Of a stretch of DNA of 27,925 nucleotides, positions 1 to 11,013 are shown one piece after another. Numbering within the stretch: position 1 is the stretch's first letter; each line of letters opens with the position of its first letter. Position numbers and translations under genes: made by a program. The notes beneath the pieces are model-generated. The model saw nothing but the letters and a program-made list of their open reading frames with translations, was not told where the DNA came from and did not search any database. The DNA is from Azolla pinnata (lineage: Eukaryota > Streptophyta > Polypodiopsida > Salviniales > Salviniaceae): assembly GCA_037176905.1 (NCBI GenBank), contig JBBBWG010033063.1, positions 4,866 through 32,790 of the forward strand. The letters are read 5' to 3'.

Positions 1-141
1 GTTTAGGGTTTAGGGTTTAGGGTTTAGGGCGTATGGCATAGGGGTTTAGGATTTCAGGTTTAGGGCTTAGGGTTTTAATTTGAGGGCGTAGGGCTTTAGG
101 ACTTAGGGCTTAGGGCTTAGGATTAGGGTTAAGGGTTTAGG
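1..141 (+). repeat. degenerate telomeric-type repeat tract (TTTAGGG)
   Basis: Four perfect TTTAGGG units open the window. They are followed by about 110 bp of decayed variants (TTAGGGC, TTTAGGA, TTAGGGTTAAGGG). TTTAGGG is the standard plant telomere unit. The G-rich strand reads into the window, whereas at a true left chromosome end the plus strand would carry CCCTAAA. The decay and the orientation both point to an interstitial or subtelomeric remnant and not to a terminus. Confidence 0.8.
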
Positions 142-142
142 A

Positions 143-168
143 GAAAGAAGAAGAAGAAGAAGAAGACA
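143..168 (+). repeat. GAA trinucleotide microsatellite
   Basis: A run of about six to seven AAG/GAA units lies directly after the telomeric tract. Confidence 0.75.
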
Positions 169-1203
169 TGCAAGCTTCGATGGGTGATTGGTGAGAATGT
201 GAACAGATTGATCTGTTTGTTCGACAGGCAAGCTTCAACGGTGAAATGATGAGAATGTGGGAATCGATCGCCATGGTGAGCCCCGCCAGAATCCTTCATC
301 TTCATCATCCACATCAATCATCATCTGGTTCAGCCTTGTCCTGAGGACGCGGCATCAAAGCTTCGATGCCATTAAAGCTTCAAAGGATGGAGGGGTCAGG
401 GGAGATCAATCAGTGTCTGGAATGTGTAGCAAACAGTGGAGATAGAGAGAGAGAGATCAATGGAAAACACTGTAGGAGTGATTGATGATGGAAATGAGGT
501 ATTCGATCTCTAACAAGGAAAAGCATCTGTGCAGGTGTGTGAACAAATGGTATTTCTTGGTGTAGGAGAAAACTGAGTAGTACTTCATCTTGCTTCCACA
601 GATGAGATCTATGAGACTGAAGCATTTCTACTCCAATCCAAACTCTTTTCTCTATTTGGTATCATGTTTGGCTTGTGTATGTGCGGGTGCATCATTCAAC
701 ACAGGTTTTCCGTGTGTATGCATGCAGTGCATGCATGTAGATCTGATTCCAACAATGGAGACATGCTGGACTTGTGTTTTAACAGAATTTCTCTAGTCTA
801 AACCTTTTGGTCTTTTGTGTCTCTGCTCATGCATTACTATAGACACCCCCTTAAGATCAATCAAAAGCATTCCAATTAGGAACATACATTTTATTCATAT
901 AACCATATGACGGTCTTGGTGTTGATCAGATTCTGAAATGTGGTTGCTTTTGTCAAAACCTCTCCATGTTGCCATTTGTACACATTCAACAAATATCTTT
1001 GTAAACATGTTGTCAAAACCTCTTTAAAATGACAAGCAATGACTGGTGGAAAGGCTTAGGAAGTTGGTAAGGAAGAAACCTCAACAATTATCCATACATC
1101 AAACAATGATTTGGAAAAGAGATTTTAGATACATTGCTCTCATACTTTCTTTTGGATTTTTGAAACAATGTGCCAAAACAGCTATATCAACACTCAAGGA
1201 GCT
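169..1203. other. non-coding or unassigned DNA
   Basis: Only short, low-complexity open frames are present (at most about 70 codons) and none resembles a known domain. AAGCTTC recurs near 171, 230, 356 and 375. I see no RNA gene and no splice-consistent exon chain. It could hold the end of a neighbouring gene beyond the window, but nothing supports that directly. Confidence 0.4.
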
Positions 1204-1297
1204 GTGATATATTGCAAGCATTTTGAATTCTGTTAAATGTGAATCATACTGTGATATTGTAAGCATTTTTGCATTCTGTTAAATGCGAATCATACTG
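1204..1297. repeat. two-copy tandem repeat, about 47 bp
   Basis: Two adjacent copies begin with GTGATAT at 1204 and 1251. Each continues through AAGCATTTT, ATTCTGTTAAATG and GAATCATACTGT with a few substitutions and single-base indels. The pair lies just beyond the probable 3' end of the minus-strand gene. Confidence 0.7.
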
Positions 1298-1783
1298 TAA
1301 CAAAACTTGTATTATTTATTTGCCAGGATACCAAGGAGAGCATCATACACGACCCTGGTTGCAGTAAAACCTCGTCAGCTACAATCCCTTTCTACATTGT
1401 TACAGCTCATGATTTCAGCAGTTGGAGATGGAAGAGGACGCTTATGGAAATAAATGTTACAAGGAAACCAAGTTCTGATATAGACTTTCATAATTGGTAG
1501 ACAAGATCCCCACTCAGACTGATCATCTGAGCCAAGACCAGCACACATGGAAAGAGCCTCGGCTATTGAGAATATCCATCTGAACACCTTACTTGTGAAA
1601 ACCACCTGTCTAGCTCGTGGTATATGTACACACATGGATGTAATGGTTGGTTATACAGAGCAGAAATGACCAGTAAGAGCAGCTTCATTAGCTAAAAGCA
1701 AATTGAGCAAGATTTGGCCAGGTACACAAGCACATGAAGAAAAGAGGGGAAAAAGAACAGCAACATACATACATATACCTAGC
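1298..1783 (-). other. probable 3' UTR of the Sfi1-like gene
   Basis: This is the stretch downstream of the TGA stop of the minus-strand gene. An AATAAA on the minus strand (TTTATT at about 1315-1320 on plus) lies about 465 bp past the stop and could be a polyadenylation signal. An 86-codon open frame here (1375-1635) has no recognisable features and no splice continuity with the gene. The true poly(A) site is not visible. Confidence 0.4.
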
Positions 1784-4700
1784 TCATTTCCTCTTATCAG
1801 GCGACTGTCCTTGCCCTGTGATTGGGCTGCTTTTCTGTTGCATCCTATTTTTGGCTTTCACCTGTGAAAGCCAATACTTCTTTTACTTCAGAGCATTTTG
1901 ATTAAATTGACATACAAAAGGAAAATAGCAACATTGACAAATGATTTTGCAGTTTAATGAAGAACCCATTTCCAGGTAAACCTGGACGCAATTTGTGTTA
2001 AAGAAAGAAAAGAGGATGTTTAGAACCCAAGACATGGTTATTATACTGACCTCAGAATGAGAATCTCTCAATTGATTCTTTATGCGTTCCTGTAACCGCT
2101 TGATCTGTACATGGAGGCCATCAGCTGAATCCGAACCACGCTCCAGAGATGCCTCGCGGCCTGATACATGAGTCGCAGCATCCGCAGCAGTTCTTTCCAG
2201 CCCAACTGCATCATTGATGCCCACTGATGTTATTGGCCTAGCAGTAGACAAGAAGGGAAATGGAGTCTCCCAATCCGAGGATCGTCCAGTTTCTAGATCA
2301 TCCATGGGAGTATCTTTATATGATGATAGCATACTGCCCGCCTTCTCCAATACACTAGAATCTTGGGCCACAATCCCTTCTGGAAACGTCTCAGGTGAAT
2401 CTAACTCTTCAATCATCTGCGGCTCATTATCCAGAAGCTCATTCACATCTTCATCGAGTTCATCCCAATGCGCACCACCCTTGTTTTCTCCACCTTTCTG
2501 TAGTGCTGCTTTTGCCTGTGTATATACATGTCTCATCGACTCTTTCATCTGAATAGAATGAACATTGCTTCTTAATGCAGGAGTAGGATCGGGATGAACA
2601 ATGGGCCATGTGCTCAAACTTGATACAAAGTTTTTCGAATTGTGCATTTCTTCATCTGAAAAGCGTTAAACAGAAACGAGAATATTCAAACATAATTCTA
2701 AAGCCACTTCAAACAAGAATATTCAAACATAATTCTATAACCTTAGGGACAACCATGGGAACTGAATACTACATCAATCTAGCAAAAACAGGCACAGAAT
2801 TATTACATTTTCTTAGCAATTACTATTGTTACTTGTCTTACAACTTCCTGTTTTTTTCCCATGTCACCGAGCATATTCTAAGGTAGAAATTTGCAAAGAT
2901 ATATGGGGACAGTTTACAGAATGTATCACAAAATCAGGAAGAAAAATCAGGAAGATACCTAACACACAATCTACATTTTAAGTACCGTAAAAATAACAGA
3001 GCTGAGCACGTTTTATCCAATGAATTTCATCTGTTAATTGTTGTTTTCACACAAAAGAGATGTCCACTAAATATGATAGAACCCACCTCGGCAAAGGAAA
3101 GTTCTGAATCATAATAACACCATTGAAGTGACCATGATTGGAAGAAAAAGGATGAAAGACAACTCTATGCACACAGATCACTCTTCATTGGAGTATGTAT
3201 GTAATTCTATATTCACATTTGTTGGCACTCACACAAATTTGCAATTCCTCACACGTGACATCAGGAGAGACTTAATGGAAGAAAATTGACCTGATTTTAG
3301 TTTCATTTCGTATTCTAATTTTCTGGCAAGGTTGTCTTTAGCATCAAATGCTAATCGAAGCTCCTGCATTTCTTGTTGTATGTCATGTATCTGTAGGAGA
3401 GAAAAGTTTATAGAGTTAATACCTTCAAACTTCTGTAAGATTATCACAAGATGGACTATGATGAGTGTCTGCTTCATACATCATTGTGTTTTTGTGCTAG
3501 CATTGCCTCAAGTTCTTGAATGCGAGCATCTCGAGCTTCCACTGTTTCTGAGAATGTATTGTTTGCAACGGCTAGCTTCCTTTGCAATTCTTCTAATTCC
3601 AATTCCTTCCTCTGCAAATTGGTGGTTGTATTTTATGTTTACAAATATTTGAAGTTTTTCTAAAAAAAAGTGAAGTAAAAATATAACACTACATACCCTG
3701 CAGGTCCCTTCTAATGTAGCATACTGGTTTTCACGGTCCTCTAAGAGCTTCCTTAATGAACTAGCGATTTTGAAAGCACTACTGAGTTTCTCCTGAGACT
3801 CGTCAGATGCTCCTTCAAGCTTTTCAGCAGTTTCCTTCAAGGCCTGTATGTACATGACATAAGCATTAGCTTCCAAATTTATATTTCTTAAGTGGAGGTT
3901 GAATGCGACAAAAAGAAGACTAGAGAAACCTCTTCATAAGATTTGAGTTGTGCACACTTCTCAGCAAGCTGAATTTGAAGATCGTTTACTGCCTGCTCCA
4001 TGTTCTTAATTTCCAGAGTGTGATGTACTTCTTCAGCAGTATCTTCTGCGTTCTTACATTGTAATTTTTTCTGCAGTTAAAAACATACCAAATTCAAAAT
4101 CTTGCAGTTTTTCTGTTTTGTATGTAAAGCTTGCAAGTAAAAAAAAAACTGCACAGAAAAATAAAGCTTGCTCAAATACTGACTGTGCCTGTACTAGATT
4201 CATCCACATGTCACCTGCACTTTTAGAAATTTCTATCCAGATTGGTAGGTGCATCAAATTCAGGAGTCAATTCCATTTTATCCAGTGAAATTCAGCCACG
4301 AAGACCCAAGAGAAGAGAGATAATGAAAGTGAAAAGCAAACAAAAATGAAAGCATGAATATAAAGTCAAAGGCATGAGTGCAATTTAATATGAAGGTTAT
4401 AAGGATTGCTTTGTTGTCATCTTGCCACTCTGATAGGGCAGCTCCAGACCCCTTTAGATAGAGATCAAGATAGGTAGATATACCCGTAGATACATGGAGA
4501 AGAATTTGGCAGTTGAACCATCAAGGAGTTGAATTGGAAGACTATTAGTTTGATATATTCTGTGAAATAGAAGGGAGATAACTTTGCCTCTACAGAAAAG
4601 GCTTTGGCCCACTGTGCATGCACTCCAACCTGTAGAAAGGAACCCTTCAGTGTAGGTGCAAGACTTAGGAATTGCCAGCACCCTTAATGGGAAGAGATGA

Positions 4701-7700
4701 AAATATGGAAGGTTTGATGAGCTAGAAATTCAAAGATTATCTGAAAAAGCATCCTCAATCCAACTCTAAAGAATACAATGTAGGGAACAAGAGACATGTC
4801 TTAATACAGTGCCAGCCAGACATAAAAATAAGCTCCTTCATTATGATAGCTACGTATTGATTTCTGATTTTCTAGAGAGGTTTCCTTCTTATTTCTACTT
4901 TTCTAGTTTCCTATGAAGAACCATTACCTGCAAACTCAGAATGTTCAATTCAAGCTCTTCAATGCGGATGTGCTGTTGCTCTAGTTCACCCCGCATTGAG
5001 CTTTCAATAAATGCACCATCCTCCAAAGCTCGATGCAGTTCTTCTTCTTGTTTTTCTTTTTCTGACGTCGTCATCTTGAGATATGCAATCTCAGAGGACA
5101 TTGCATGTAGCCGATCGATCAATTGTAGATTTTCAACATCTACTGCAGTTGTTTGGTGCTTTTGTTCTTCAAATAAAGCCTAAACAAAGGGTTGACAATT
5201 TATAAAAAATCTTCTAAGACGTGTATATGTGAGATCCTTCTGAAGGAATGAAAAACATTTATGATATCAATTTAAAAAATTAGGCATGCAATGGTATCTG
5301 ATCTCTGAAAACCATCTTATATGTACATCACGAAATGAGTGAAACAGTAATATAACTCTCCAGAACAGGAAGAATGCAATCAATGGGGATATAGATAAAG
5401 GTTATGTGCAAAAAAGATATACAAAGAATCTTCCTTCATTTAGAAATTTTTAGTGAGTTAGATACATAACCCCAACTTTTTTGAGACAGACAGATTGTCT
5501 CATAAACAGGGTACTATACACATATCTTAGCAGAATTGACAAGAGGCAACTCTAGACTACCTGCAGAATCCACTTCCATTTCTTTTGACACTCAACTGCC
5601 ACTATAATTTGGGACAGGGGGAATATCTTCTAGTAAAAGTTGTGTGTCAAAAGAAACGGAAGTAGATTCTGAAGGTAGTCTAGGGTTGCCTCTTATCAAT
5701 TCTTTTCAGATGTGTTATTTCTAGCAAATGAAAAACCAAGTAAAATGCCTCACACCGAATCAAGTCTCTCTTTTTATTTCTAGGAAAAGCTACTTTCGCT
5801 GAAGTCAGCTTAAATTAATGTCCAAATTCTAGAAAGTACAGATATACCTTGGCTTCAAAAAGATCATTTTGGATCTTGGCGTTTGTCAATAACAGATTCT
5901 CAAATGTGGAATGCATCCAGCTATGTAAGGAAATAACCAAAAGTGTATGTTGACGACGTGATGCAAGCAAATGTTCAAGTTGCAAAGCTCTCCTCTTCCA
6001 TGCCATATCCTCCCACCATGATGAAAAGATAATTCTTAAAAGCTGCAAAATTATATAAAACAACAGAATCAAGTTTAGATATTCCAGTGATTGAACCATT
6101 TCTGTGAATGGAGGATCTTCCAGTAAGTTCCAGTAATATCAGAACTTTAATGGGATAGAATCATATCAATAATATTTAAGCCAAAACAATACCAAGCAAT
6201 CAATCAAAATAAGTCCTATATATGTTGGCTTTTCATATCCTCTTGGAAAGTTAAACTATAACATGATCATTTCCCATTCCCTTCTTACAGGAAAGACAAT
6301 GAATACTAAATGCTCTGGAACAAGAAGTTTGAAATGTGTTTTTGGCAATCTTAAAAATGGGAAAGTAATATCCACAGAAGATTAGAGATGTACTTTCAAT
6401 GCTCTTCGTTTTCTGTGAGCTTCTGCCTTTCTTTCTTTCTGTTTCCTAAAAAGGTCAAAAGATAGCCATTACTTGAGTATTCATTCACTGGAACTATTTT
6501 CAGAAGCACCCACTTACTTTACTGCACATAATACATGGTATTCTCGCCAAAGAATTATGGCTGCTTTCAACAAAGCTTGGTTAGCTTCATAGACTGCTCT
6601 CAATTCTGCTTGCTGAAATTTCACATTTTGTCTCCAAACAACCAAAACCTGTAGGAATTTTTCTTGAATTTTAGTAAGTCCTGGATGCTATCAACTTTAA
6701 ACATTAAAAACTGAGTAATATGAATTCTCAACTAAAACAACAAGATTTATTTGTTAAGCAGAGATTGGTGATTTATTGGTCAACATGACAGAATATAGAT
6801 TAACATGACAGGAATAGCAGCCCTTTTTTGCAAACTGCTTCTTCATTTGCTACAGTTACCAAACACAACATATTTGGTCTGGATAAAGTGACTGATGAGA
6901 AGAACTTTGAACTAGCTGAAATACTAACAAAGGCAACAACAACAGAAAGAGAAGCATAGTAGAGTTTCTGCAAAAATGTATTGATCAGTTGTTTTAATTT
7001 TATTTAAGTTCTGATATTCTTGTTCTTTAATTAAAAGAATTGTGTCATGCCTTCAGTTGGAGATTCCAAATGTAGTGTCTGAAGGCCAACGCATGAGAAG
7101 CTTTTTTACTTCGTCTCATTTGCAAAAACTTGATCCAAGTTTTCATTGCACAGCGACAACTACAAAAACTATTGAACTGCAAAGCTTTCTCTATCAAAAG
7201 CCTCTCATATTTCAGCACAAGTATTCCTGCCTTCCACCTGATGAATACATCACTACTTATAACCGTAGGCGAAGATTCACAACATACACAAAATACAGGA
7301 TTCTGAAAGATTCGTTTGTTTGTTCAGATCCATATATACTAAAGAATGTAGTCAGGAGAACAGATGCCAAAAGTACCTTCTAAAAAACCTTCTGCGACGC
7401 CAGATCTCCTCATGTTCAGAAGCTTTCAGCTTTTTTAATTTGTTTTCATGAGATAAACAGATGAACAATCGCCATGCAGCCAAGGTTTGTCTCAGAATTA
7501 ATCTATTCATATGATCCTGAACACCTATTAATTTTGTTTTCCTTGGCTTAGATAAGGAATCCATCCACCACATCCAGCTTTTGAAAACTCTCCTGCAAGC
7601 ACTGTCTTGCCAAAATTCCTTTGCAACAGCAGTGAGCTTTTCTTCATCATCTGGACTAAGTTTTCCAACTCCCAGTAAACTATTCCATCTTCCAAATGTT

Positions 7701-10700
7701 TTACGCATACATGACCTTTTCCTCTCCTTTAATGCATCTTGAAACTTTTTCTCTGCAAGAACTGCCATCACCCATGCCCGCCAAACCTTCTGCATTTGAG
7801 CCTAGATCAATACAGAAATGGTTTACGTTCAACACATCTACCATCCAGATTCCGCAAACAAGAATCAAAATCAATATGGTGTAAAGCTTTGACTTTTGAT
7901 GCTAATTAATCGAGCTTCAGTAGTTTCAAGTAGATAGAAGAGAATATGCCTTTTATAAAGTATAGAGTTAGTGATTCCATATATAAATGGGAATTTATTT
8001 CTTTGTGTGTCAGTAGATCACTGTTCTAGTCAAATGCTCCGACGGAACCTAAAAATATCTTCCTCCTCCCAGGAGTTTTTAGACTTTCAATAAACGTTTA
8101 CTCTTATTACACTGTGTCTTAAACTGAAATGATATTACCACATCTATACACCTTAACATAGCAAAATTCTAAGCCTACAACAATGTACTTTCAAAGAAAT
8201 CAAATGAGTGGGTAAGAGAAAACAGAGAGCAATGATAAAAATCATTTCTATTATTTATGTATAAACTACAGAAGTGTAGGTCACAAATATTCATATGGCA
8301 TATGTGAAGGATATATTCATTATTTAAATTGATATTTGATGGAGTGAATGATAGTGTGCAATGCACTATCATGACCCCAACAACCAAAATCTTTTGAAAA
8401 GACATTCAACGGGCCTTACAAGATCTATAACCTATGAGACCTTACTATCCTCATAACACACTTTGTGTCCTAAAGCTAAAGTTGTGAGATACGAATGATA
8501 TGGGCTAAGCTTTCGTCATGACAATCATGATTTATCTTCGTCTACCTTTTATCTGACAGCACGGGATGTCAGTGGTAAGTCAATTAGATCTCAATCATAG
8601 CTCCAGAGTGGTTGGGGGAGCGTGTTCTTCTATCTAATGCATTTCTTCTTTACTACTTCAATTTGGTCTGTTGCTTAGTATTATATTCTTAACACTCTCT
8701 AATTCATTCATTTACTCATCTGACTCTTCCACACATGCATGTCTGAAAGGATAGACAAAGCAAGTAAATATACATAACAAAGCAATTAGAGTGGAGAAAA
8801 CTAGAATGTAATTACATTCCCTTTTAATTAATTACAATGACTCAGTTACTTGGTGAGCTTTCTAGCTGTTTTTATCGACGTTGAGTCTTAGAACCACACC
8901 TTAGACTGCTGAGCCTTAGCTTTCCTCATCCATTTCGAACGCACAGTTGCTAGACGAATAGCATGGAATCCATGCCTACGATGGCTGTTTTTCGAAAATT
9001 CAGATGCAGCTTTCTCATTTAATCTGTCTTTACGCTGCCTTTCTGTTGCATCTTTTAATGAATGCAATGTTCTTCTTAGTAAAGGTTTTTTATAATGTTT
9101 TGATATAATCTGATTTCTTTTTTCCTACACAAGAGGAGCACTACTCATACATTAGAAAAAACAAATATATCATTATTTCCCAGATCAAAATTTGTTGCAA
9201 CTAACTTTCATAATGAGAGCTTGAAGTTCTTTGCTGTATTCATCAGCTTTTTGCTTGAGGGAATCTGCCTCAGCACAGTATTTATGGATCTCATCTTCAA
9301 GCCTTGCTTTGGCATTTAAGGTACTCTCAAGCTCTGCCTGAAAACCAACCAACAGTAAACATACGAGTTTAACATAAGAACCTCAATATCACAATCAAAA
9401 AATGCATGCATGCTCCTAAGAACTGCATTGTATGCGTTTCCATGAAGATGAATAAACCATATCCTTATGGGCCATTGGGAAGAAGAACTGATCGAAGAGA
9501 CTTTGAAAGAAGATATGTTATGTCATGTACTCAAAGACAAATTAGACAAATATACAGAGCTAGATTGGACTCGAAATAGAGATCCCTCCAAACTATGAAG
9601 GACGGCAATATACAAAAGACATGTACACAGGGTGTACTGGATACTCATGCATGCAACAATAGAAATTCAATGATGATATTGATTTTACACTCTTAATATT
9701 TCCATTCAGGGGAGTGAAATGCATAGCCAACTGACACAAAGAGAGGAAGAGAAAGGAAAATCCACAAGATTAATGTTCAGATTGACCTTATAAATATTGA
9801 TAACTGGTATGGACTGAATGTTCAAATACCCAGAAGCCTTCATTCTTGTCTAGGTATAGCACTTCTATCAAAATATCTGATTCTCTAACTCAACAATTGT
9901 AAATATGATGCTTAAGAGACCTAACAAGCAGCAACACTCTATGCAGTTTACAGGTTCACTTTTAGTGCCAAAACTTGTACTCCAGATATGATTCTATTTC
10001 GGAATATTACAGCACATTTCATGTTTGTAAAGTTTTACTAGGTAGATCTGCCGTCCATTTATGATGAACAAGGGAAACGGACTATCATAGCACACCTGGA
10101 GAGATACTGCCTGTGCTTCTGCATCCTTGCGGGCTTTTAAATCATCAGTCAAAGTACGAATTTTCAGTTGCAGTGCAGAACGTTCTTCCTCAAAGTCTTG
10201 GACACTCTTGTGAAGTGCCTGCTCTAGTTCTTTCTTTTCTTTCTCCAATGCAGTGGCTCTGCATGTAAAGGAATTTGATAACACAATGTTATTGTGCATA
10301 TAGGCTGTTAGAACTAACTTATAACTTCACCTTTCCCAACAATAATTTAACATATCATGCATTTTAAGTACCTTTGAGCCAAACGACGTTGAAGTTCAAG
10401 TGTTTGCTCCATGTCTTCATGGAGTGCATTCAGTTCCTTCTCAGCTCTCTCTACATTTTCATGATTTTGCTTCATGTAAAGCTCCAGTCTGCCTTCAATT
10501 GAGCAGTTTATAGCATAGTTACTTATAAAACAAGAGGTGGTGCCAAATGAATGCGTACAATGCAAAAAAAAACAAGCTCTGGAATCTAGATAAAGAAATA
10601 TATTTCTTCAATCTCACATTCAGCTTGAGCAAGATAGCATACCTTTCACGAAGCTGCTGATTTATTTTTTGTAGCCGTTGTTCTCCCTCAATGTGTGCTT

Positions 10701-11013
10701 CAAGATCAACTTGTAATGCAGCAACTTGGCGGCGAAGAGTGGCAGCGTCCGATGCAGGAGGAACCATCAGCCCTTCAGCTCTTAAGCGTGGTCCTATTCT
10801 CAAAATTGAATGGTGTTGTGCAACTGATCCTATACCAACACTTGGCACTGTTCCTTTCTGATCAGGACTACCAGAAGATGATTTACTAATATCTTCAACT
10901 TTGGTTGTTACTTTTGATGGATTCGTCTTGGGCATCCCCATGTTTCCATTTGTTACAAGAGTGCTTCCCTTGTTATGTTTCCCCATGTTAGCTGAGGTTG
11001 ATGGTGCTCCCAT
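1784..11013 (-). CDS. Sfi1-like tryptophan-repeat / coiled-coil protein (17 exons, about 1150 aa)
   Basis: The CDS exons, in transcript order, are 11013-10643, 10488-10372, 10258-10096, 9337-9206, 9124-8900, 7801-7377, 7237-7051, 6648-6518, 6445-6394, 6042-5848, 5179-4928, 4070-3930, 3843-3697, 3611-3480, 3390-3291, 2655-2051 and 1861-1784. They total 3453 nt with every phase matching. The ATG is the first after an in-frame TGA about 45 nt upstream. Residues 1-85 are polar and Ser/Gly/Lys-rich. Residues ~88-260 are heptad-like coiled coil. Residues ~270-650 carry about ten Trp-centred helical repeats spaced irregularly by roughly 25-50 residues, such as KTFGRWNSLL, RRVFKSWMWW, LRQTLAAWRLF, AMKTWIKFL, AAIILWREY and RIIFSSWWEDMAW. 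Residues ~667-925 are a second coiled coil. An acidic stretch (DELDEDVNELL) and a basic tail ending SPDKRK follow. Such repeats are typical of Sfi1, where each binds a centrin. Centrin binding and a microtubule, nuclear-pore or basal-body role are inference. I do not recognise a named plant orthologue. Confidence 0.82.
2679..2737. repeat. 22-bp direct repeat in intron 15
   Basis: The same 22 bases occur at 2679-2700 and 2716-2737 without mismatch, 37 bp apart start to start. Each is preceded by a similar AAAC(A/G)AG-like stretch. They lie in the 635-bp intron between exons 15 and 16 of the Sfi1-like gene, in which I see nothing else. Confidence 0.75.
4071..4927 (-). other. intron 11 of the Sfi1-like gene
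   Basis: This 857-bp intron is bounded by a GT donor after CTGAGTTTGCAG (exon 11) and the acceptor TTAACTGCAG (exon 12), both on the minus strand. It is AT-rich and has no open frame continuous in phase with its neighbours. I see no transposon signature in it. Confidence 0.6.
5518..5720. mobile_element. MITE-like inverted repeat (hairpin) in intron 10
   Basis: Arms at 5533-5597 and 5638-5702 are reverse complements over 65 bp with 59 matches by hand alignment. A 40-bp spacer separates them. Looser complementarity (ACACAT...GAATTG) continues outward for about 15 bp on each side. The spacer contains ATAATTTGGGACAGGGGGAA, which resembles the terminal motif of plant Stowaway (Tc1/mariner-derived) MITEs read in reverse. 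No clear TA duplication was found. It lies inside the 668-bp intron 5180-5847. Confidence 0.6.
7049..7050 (-). other. probable GC (non-GT) splice donor after exon 7
   Basis: Exon 7 encodes Trp-repeat sequence in frame up to CTGAAG and is followed on the minus strand by GCATGA. No GT occurs nearby. Reading through gives Ala then TGA. Using AAG|GC as donor keeps phase 0 with the next exon at 6648, so a GC-AG intron is the simplest model. Confidence 0.6.
7802..8899 (-). other. intron 5 of the Sfi1-like gene (1.1 kb)
   Basis: This is the longest coding-region intron of the gene, with donor AAG|GTGTGG at 8899 and acceptor GATCTAG at 7802. It contains a short palindrome at about 8348-8372 (ATGATAGTG...CACTATCAT). 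I see no coding exon in it, and the flanking exons already agree in phase. Confidence 0.6.
9338..10095 (-). other. intron 3 of the Sfi1-like gene
   Basis: This 758-bp AT-rich intron has donor CCAG|GTGTGC and acceptor TTTTCAG. It contains no supported feature. Confidence 0.6.

Noticed and set aside
1..141. True chromosome end
   Set aside because: The repeat orientation is opposite to a left terminus and the tract is short and decayed.
590..796. 68-codon plus-strand frame with signal-peptide-like hydrophobic start
   Set aside because: It is short, Cys-rich by chance and has no homologous pattern. No leader or splice context supports a secreted peptide gene.
7042..7383. 113-codon plus-strand frame
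   Set aside because: It overlaps exon 7 and intron 6 of the minus-strand gene. The minus strand gives the Trp-repeat sequence with splice signals.
8348..8372. Perfect 9-bp palindrome in intron 5 of the Sfi1-like gene
   Set aside because: It is too short and isolated to be called a functional element in AT-rich intronic DNA.
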